Assembly: GCA_948567375.1 (NCBI GenBank)
Contig: OX419757.1
Span: forward strand, 69,633,836-69,697,835
DNA length: 64,000 nucleotides
Source: Lunularia cruciata
Lineage: Eukaryota; Streptophyta; Marchantiopsida; Lunulariales; Lunulariaceae
Reading direction: 5' to 3'
Shown: piece by piece, positions 60,496 to 64,000 of the stretch
Numbering within the stretch: position 1 is the stretch's first letter
Layout of the letters: each line of letters begins with the position of its first letter
Made by a program: the position numbers and the translations under genes
The notes under the pieces: generated by a model
What the model was told of the DNA's origin: nothing
Databases searched by the model: none
Seen by the model: only the letters and a program-made list of their open reading frames with translations

Positions 60496-62868
60496 ATGAT
60501 GTTGGGGGCGGCTCAGCTGATTATGCGGCATCCTTTATTTTCAGCCAGTGACATGTTTACATTGGGAGTTGACCCAGCCCCAGTGTTCCGGTTGGCTGCC
60601 ACGTTGTGTGAGAGTAGGGATGGTGCAGTTCCTACAACTAGAGCAGAGGTGGTTGGTAGTGGAGCTGACTTGGTTGAGGAGCATGGGATCCGTTCAGCGA
60701 CCAGTGGTTTATGGCAGGCAGCAGCAGCTAGACTGGAGGAGTTGCCAACTAGACCGGCCTTTGAGAGAGCGCGGTTTACACCTGGTGTTGTCCTATTGGA
60801 TAACCAAAGGGGGATCTTTTGTTTGGTGGGACCTTCAAGGAAGGTCTATACACCACAGAGAGTCTTGTTAGACTCTGGTGCGCAGCCCCTTATGTTGGGG
60901 AAGGCTGCAGTTGTTGGTCTAGAGTTACGGAAGACCGATGTGGAGAGGTGTCCATTTCAGATCCAGACATCTCTAGGTGGTGGTTCGACACAGTACATCA
61001 CACGTGGGGAGCTTGTTGTCCAGGTTCAGCCTGGTCATCCGACTGATAGCTCAGTGGTGAGAGCTCAGGCTATTGCGATGATAGCTGAGTCATATGATGT
61101 GCTAGTTGGGGGAGCAGTGTTATACCCTATGGGTTTCAGTATTGACTATTGGGAGGAGACAACCTCTTATAGACCTGGTTGGCAGTCTGGTGAGGGACGG
61201 GTATGTCGCCTACCAGTACGCTTTAGTAGTGGCAGTCTTGGCTCACTACAGTCCGGGACCATGGCAGCATCAGTTTTGGCTTTCAGCGGTGCAGTTACTT
61301 GGCCTGGTGACTTGTTGGAGGGGAACGCCCATGCAGAGGATACTCCAGTACCAGAAGAGATCACTCGGATATGGTCTACGAGTGGGATTGTTCCATCCAC
61401 CTTGGATGTTCCATTGTGGAGTTCAGAGGAGGCATTGCAGCAGCATGCGGATCAGTTGGTGCAGCATGCTTGGAGTGGAGCCTTCGTACCATCAGGGGAT
61501 GAATGTGAGGATGAGCCTCCAGAGGCGATTGCTTTGACACCTCTGGATACCACACTCATTGCTTGGCAGTATCCAGTAGAGGGGATATGTCTATTAGAGT
61601 TGTTTGGTGGGATCAGCACCGGACTAGCTACGGTGTTACAGGCGGGTATCCGAGTACAGAGGTACTTGTATGTAGAGAGAGATGAGACTGCTAGGCGAGT
61701 CTCTCTACATCATGTGGCACACTTGGCCTATCGGTACCCGGAGTTATTACCGATGTCAACAGTCAGAGGTTACCAGAAGGCCTTACCAGGAGACATTTCC
61801 TTATTGGGAGCGCATGACCTAGAGAGACATGGGCCTATTCACTTGGTGATTTCAGGATGGCCATGTCAGGGACATACACGTGCGGGCCGTGGTTTGGGTC
61901 TTGAGGATCCTTGTTCTGGTGTGTTTTGGGAGATGTTACGGATACTACGACATCTCCAGGTTCATCAATCTGTTTCTCCAGCTTACCTTTTGGAGAACGT
62001 TCCATTGATGGGTGATTCTCGCACTAGAGTGGTGGCGAGTACACATCAGGTCCATTCTTGGATGGGACCTGCTGTATTGTTAGATGCAGCCAGAGTGGGA
62101 TCACGGGCTCATCGTCTTCGTCTTTGGTGGACGAACCTCTTACCCAGAGAGGTTCTACAGCGTAGTTATGATGGGATTCAGCGACTAGACCACATTCTTG
62201 TTGATGATATCTTGGATGTTGGGCGTCAGTCTCAGACAGTGGTAGTGGCTGATAGGTCACCTATGGCAGTGGTGAACCTAGTTGGACAGCCTAGAGCTGC
62301 ATTTCCCACACTCATGAGTTTCCCAGGCTCTCATGCTTTTCGAGAGGGAGGACCTGGACTTCTTTGGGACTCACAGTTACAGCAGTTGGTGGAGCCCAAT
62401 GCTGATGAGAGAGAGTGGGCGATGGGTTTTCGCACTGGTATTACCGCTGTTCCAGCAGTGTCAGAGGCATCCAGGCGTCAGGTGTTAGGTCAGGCTATGG
62501 ACCTAAACTGTTTGACCTGGATTGTGAGCCTTGGTTTGGCAGAGCAGCGTAGGATGCGCTTGATAGGCATCACCACTCGGACACTTGTGAGCCCTGTGCC
62601 TATCGAGACGATTCAGGCACATGCTGGGGGCGATGGACCGAGTGGACATGGTATTCTTGGGACACATCCAGTAGCTACTAGGGAGAGTGGTCTACTTGGA
62701 GTCCATCCAGGTGAGCGTGGGCTACTTGGATTACACCCTTGGTCCACATGGGATGCAGCCAGAGGACGTATGGAGCTTGCAGCCAGAGTGGAGGGAGTTT
62801 TTCACACAGAGGTTGGGACCTCTAGTGGTCGGGAGCATGACACCATTGCTCCCAAGGGCCCAGTGTAG
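60496..62868 (+). CDS. Pol N-terminal part: aspartic protease plus DNMT3-like C5 cytosine methyltransferase
   Basis: An open frame of 790 codons, unbroken. Residues about 115-225 are a retropepsin: VLLDSGAQPL (catalytic D126) and DVLVGGAVLYPMGFSIDYW. Residues about 361-681 carry a full C5-MTase: motif I LLELFGGISTGL (366-377), VERDE (393-397), motif IV GWPCQGH with catalytic C457, DPCSGVFWEMLRIL (471-484), motif VI LLENVP (E500), motif VIII AHRLRLWWTNL (538-548) and motif X VLGQAMDLN (663-671). The colinear order and the AHRxR..W.NL form resemble DNMT3 and not circularly permuted DRM. All catalytic residues I can check are present. It likely methylates element DNA, perhaps CpG as shown for related elements; specificity here is unknown. 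It is the middle of gag-pol: the same frame runs in from gag and on into RT. Confidence 0.92.
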   Translation: MMLGAAQLIMRHPLFSASDMFTLGVDPAPVFRLAATLCESRDGAVPTTRAEVVGSGADLVEEHGIRSATSGLWQAAAARLEELPTRPAFERARFTPGVVLLDNQRGIFCLVGPSRKVYTPQRVLLDSGAQPLMLGKAAVVGLELRKTDVERCPFQIQTSLGGGSTQYITRGELVVQVQPGHPTDSSVVRAQAIAMIAESYDVLVGGAVLYPMGFSIDYWEETTSYRPGWQSGEGRVCRLPVRFSSGSLGSLQSGTMAASVLAFSGAVTWPGDLLEGNAHAEDTPVPEEITRIWSTSGIVPSTLDVPLWSSEEALQQHADQLVQHAWSGAFVPSGDECEDEPPEAIALTPLDTTLIAWQYPVEGICLLELFGGISTGLATVLQAGIRVQRYLYVERDETARRVSLHHVAHLAYRYPELLPMSTVRGYQKALPGDISLLGAHDLERHGPIHLVISGWPCQGHTRAGRGLGLEDPCSGVFWEMLRILRHLQVHQSVSPAYLLENVPLMGDSRTRVVASTHQVHSWMGPAVLLDAARVGSRAHRLRLWWTNLLPREVLQRSYDGIQRLDHILVDDILDVGRQSQTVVVADRSPMAVVNLVGQPRAAFPTLMSFPGSHAFREGGPGLLWDSQLQQLVEPNADEREWAMGFRTGITAVPAVSEASRRQVLGQAMDLNCLTWIVSLGLAEQRRMRLIGITTRTLVSPVPIETIQAHAGGDGPSGHGILGTHPVATRESGLLGVHPGERGLLGLHPWSTWDAARGRMELAARVEGVFHTEVGTSSGREHDTIAPKGPV

Positions 62869-64000
62869 CAGCCAGTCAGTACGTCTTCCACTCCTACTAT
62901 AGTCACAGAGGATACTTGGGAGCCAGATCTTGGACCCAAGCTTACTGGAGAGGAAAGACGGAGGGTTTGGAGGTTCTTGAGGAGTCACACGAGTTGTTTT
63001 GCCTTCAGTATGAAGGATTTGGGTGCTCTGAAGGGACCTGGTATACGGATTGAGCTGACTAGCGACACACCTGTTTTCCGACGTCCTTATCGATATAGTG
63101 AGATGGAGAGGACATTGATTCAGAGCCGGAGTAGTGACCTTTTTGAGGCTGGTTTGGTGGAGATTTCACATGGAGAGTATGCATCAGCGACAGTGATGCC
63201 AGCCAAGAAGGATATGCATGGCAACTATACAGATAGGCGGATGTGTGGAGATTACCGTCCTATCAACCGACAGACCAAGGATGATCGGTATGCCATGCCT
63301 AAACCGGAGGAGATTTTTGATGCGATTGGGCATGCAAAGGTCTTCAGTACTTTGGATCTTCGAGCGGGATATCATCAGTTGCCGATCAGGGAGGAAGATA
63401 AGTCCAAGACATCATTTTGGGCTATTGATCCTCACGGGCAAGGATGTGTTATATCAGTGGAGATTCTTACCATTTGGGTTGAAGAATGCTCCTGCTGAGT
63501 TCCAGAGGGTCATGGATAGGATCCTAGCTGGACTGGATTTTGCTCGGTGCTATATTGATGACATTTTGGTGTATAGCACTACTGTGGAGGAGCATGAGCG
63601 ACAGTTGTTGGAGGTGTTTGAGAGGTTGAGATCTCATGGACTCAAATTATATCATGGGAAGTGTAGGTTCTTCCACGAGCAGGTTGAGTATTTGGGTCAC
63701 ACTATCTACCCCGGAGGACTTGGTGTCCAGCAGACCAAGGTGGAGGCTATTGCACTTATTCCTCGGCCTACGGATGTGAGCAGAGTGCGAGCATTCCTTG
63801 GGTTGGCGAACTTCTATCGCCGCTATGTTAGAGGATTTAGTGCCATTGCCAAGGCCTTGACGAAGCTGACCAAGCTTACACAGGAGTGGTGTTGGGGAGA
63901 TGAGTAGGAGAGAGCTTTTGTAGAGCTCAAGGAGAGGTTGACATCTGCTCCTATTTTGAGGAGACCGATCAGGGGACGACCATTTCAGGTTCACACTGAT
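62869..64000 (+). pseudogene. Reverse transcriptase and start of RNase H
   Basis: It continues the gag-pol frame after a TAG at 62866. RT motifs: VFRRPYRYSEMER, GEYASATVMPAKKD, RRMCGDYRPINRQT, VFSTLDLRAGYHQLP, FLPFGLKNAPAEFQRVM, CYIDDILVYS (catalytic YIDD at 63551-63562), LYHGKCRFF, YLGHTI and FLGLANFYRRYV. One extra G in the GGG at 63436-63438 shifts the frame, and a TAG lies at 63905. RNase H begins at PFQVHTD, where the window ends. RT copies the element RNA into DNA inside the particle. Confidence 0.93.

Larger units (their letters stand above)
56903..64000 (+). mobile_element. Ty3/gypsy retrotransposon encoding a DNA methyltransferase (partial, runs off window)
   Basis: Order: 5' LTR (56903-58263), primer-binding-site-like TGGTGGCAGAGTC at 58273, leader, gag with two zinc knuckles, aspartic protease, C5 DNA methyltransferase, reverse transcriptase, start of RNase H. 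Integrase and the 3' LTR lie beyond 64000. Protease-RT-RNase H order with YIDD and Ty3-type RT wording places it in Ty3/gypsy (Metaviridae). Gag to RT lies in one reading frame, interrupted by four stops and one frameshift before 63500 and another stop at 63905, so this copy is recently dead or nearly intact. DNMT-carrying retrotransposons have been reported in dinoflagellates and charophyte algae; this appears to be a land-plant relative. Confidence 0.92.

Noticed and set aside
60548..61537. ORFs in other frames across the protease/methyltransferase region
   Set aside because: Shadows of the 790-codon frame, which carries all the conserved motifs.
1..64000. CRISPR arrays, rRNA and tRNA genes, bacterial operons
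   Set aside because: Scanned for by eye on both strands. Repeats lack CRISPR spacing, no tRNA cloverleaf was found, and spliced eukaryotic genes exclude a prokaryotic reading.

Overview
The window looks like nuclear DNA of a land plant, most likely a bryophyte; a liverwort is my best guess, made from gene content and not from any identified marker. Spliced plant-type genes with short GT-AG introns sit in a moderately GC-rich island (about 18.1-48.9 kb). On both sides lie AT-rich, stop-riddled remains of LTR retrotransposons, which is typical of a methylated, CpG-depleted plant repeat desert.

Left desert (1-18.1 kb): no intact gene. It holds decayed coiled-coil coding sequence, three related LTR-like repeats, a Ty3/gypsy integrase remnant and an LRR (resistance-gene-like) remnant, plus small tandem duplications. 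Gene island: a three-HMG-box chromatin protein on the plus strand (10 exons, 455 aa), then four genes on the minus strand. These are a T4 endonuclease V-like pyrimidine-dimer glycosylase with a probable organelle presequence (2 exons, GC-AG intron), a KDM2/KDM7-type JmjC histone demethylase (15 exons, 544 aa, with a likely U12 AT-AC intron), a TIMMDC1-like Tim17/22/23-family membrane protein (4 exons, 205 aa), and protein-L-isoaspartate O-methyltransferase (8 exons, 216 aa). Every exon model was built by hand from reading frames, splice sites and recalled family motifs; exon phases close in all five. A broken 2-oxoglutarate dioxygenase follows at 45.3-47.2 kb. An unassigned set of candidate exons lies at 33.4-36.1 kb.

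Right desert (48.9-64 kb): an extremely AT-rich block, a decayed gag fragment, a minisatellite touching an old LTR, further minisatellites, and then a much younger Ty3/gypsy element starting with its 5' LTR at about 56.9 kb and running off the window in RNase H. One gag-pol frame covers 58.6-63.4 kb. Between its protease and its reverse transcriptase it carries a complete DNMT3-like C5 cytosine DNA methyltransferase domain. This is the most exciting feature: a retrotransposon carrying the same type of enzyme that hosts use for transposon silencing. Its few stop codons each look like a CAG-to-TAG or CGA-to-TGA change, and an older LTR copy of the same family has lost many CpGs, as expected if the family is itself heavily methylated.

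The island genes share no obvious pathway, though three act on chromatin, DNA repair or protein repair. The promoter of the HMG gene carries a full match to the mitosis-specific activator (MSA) consensus, which fits the known mitotic expression of this family in flowering plants.
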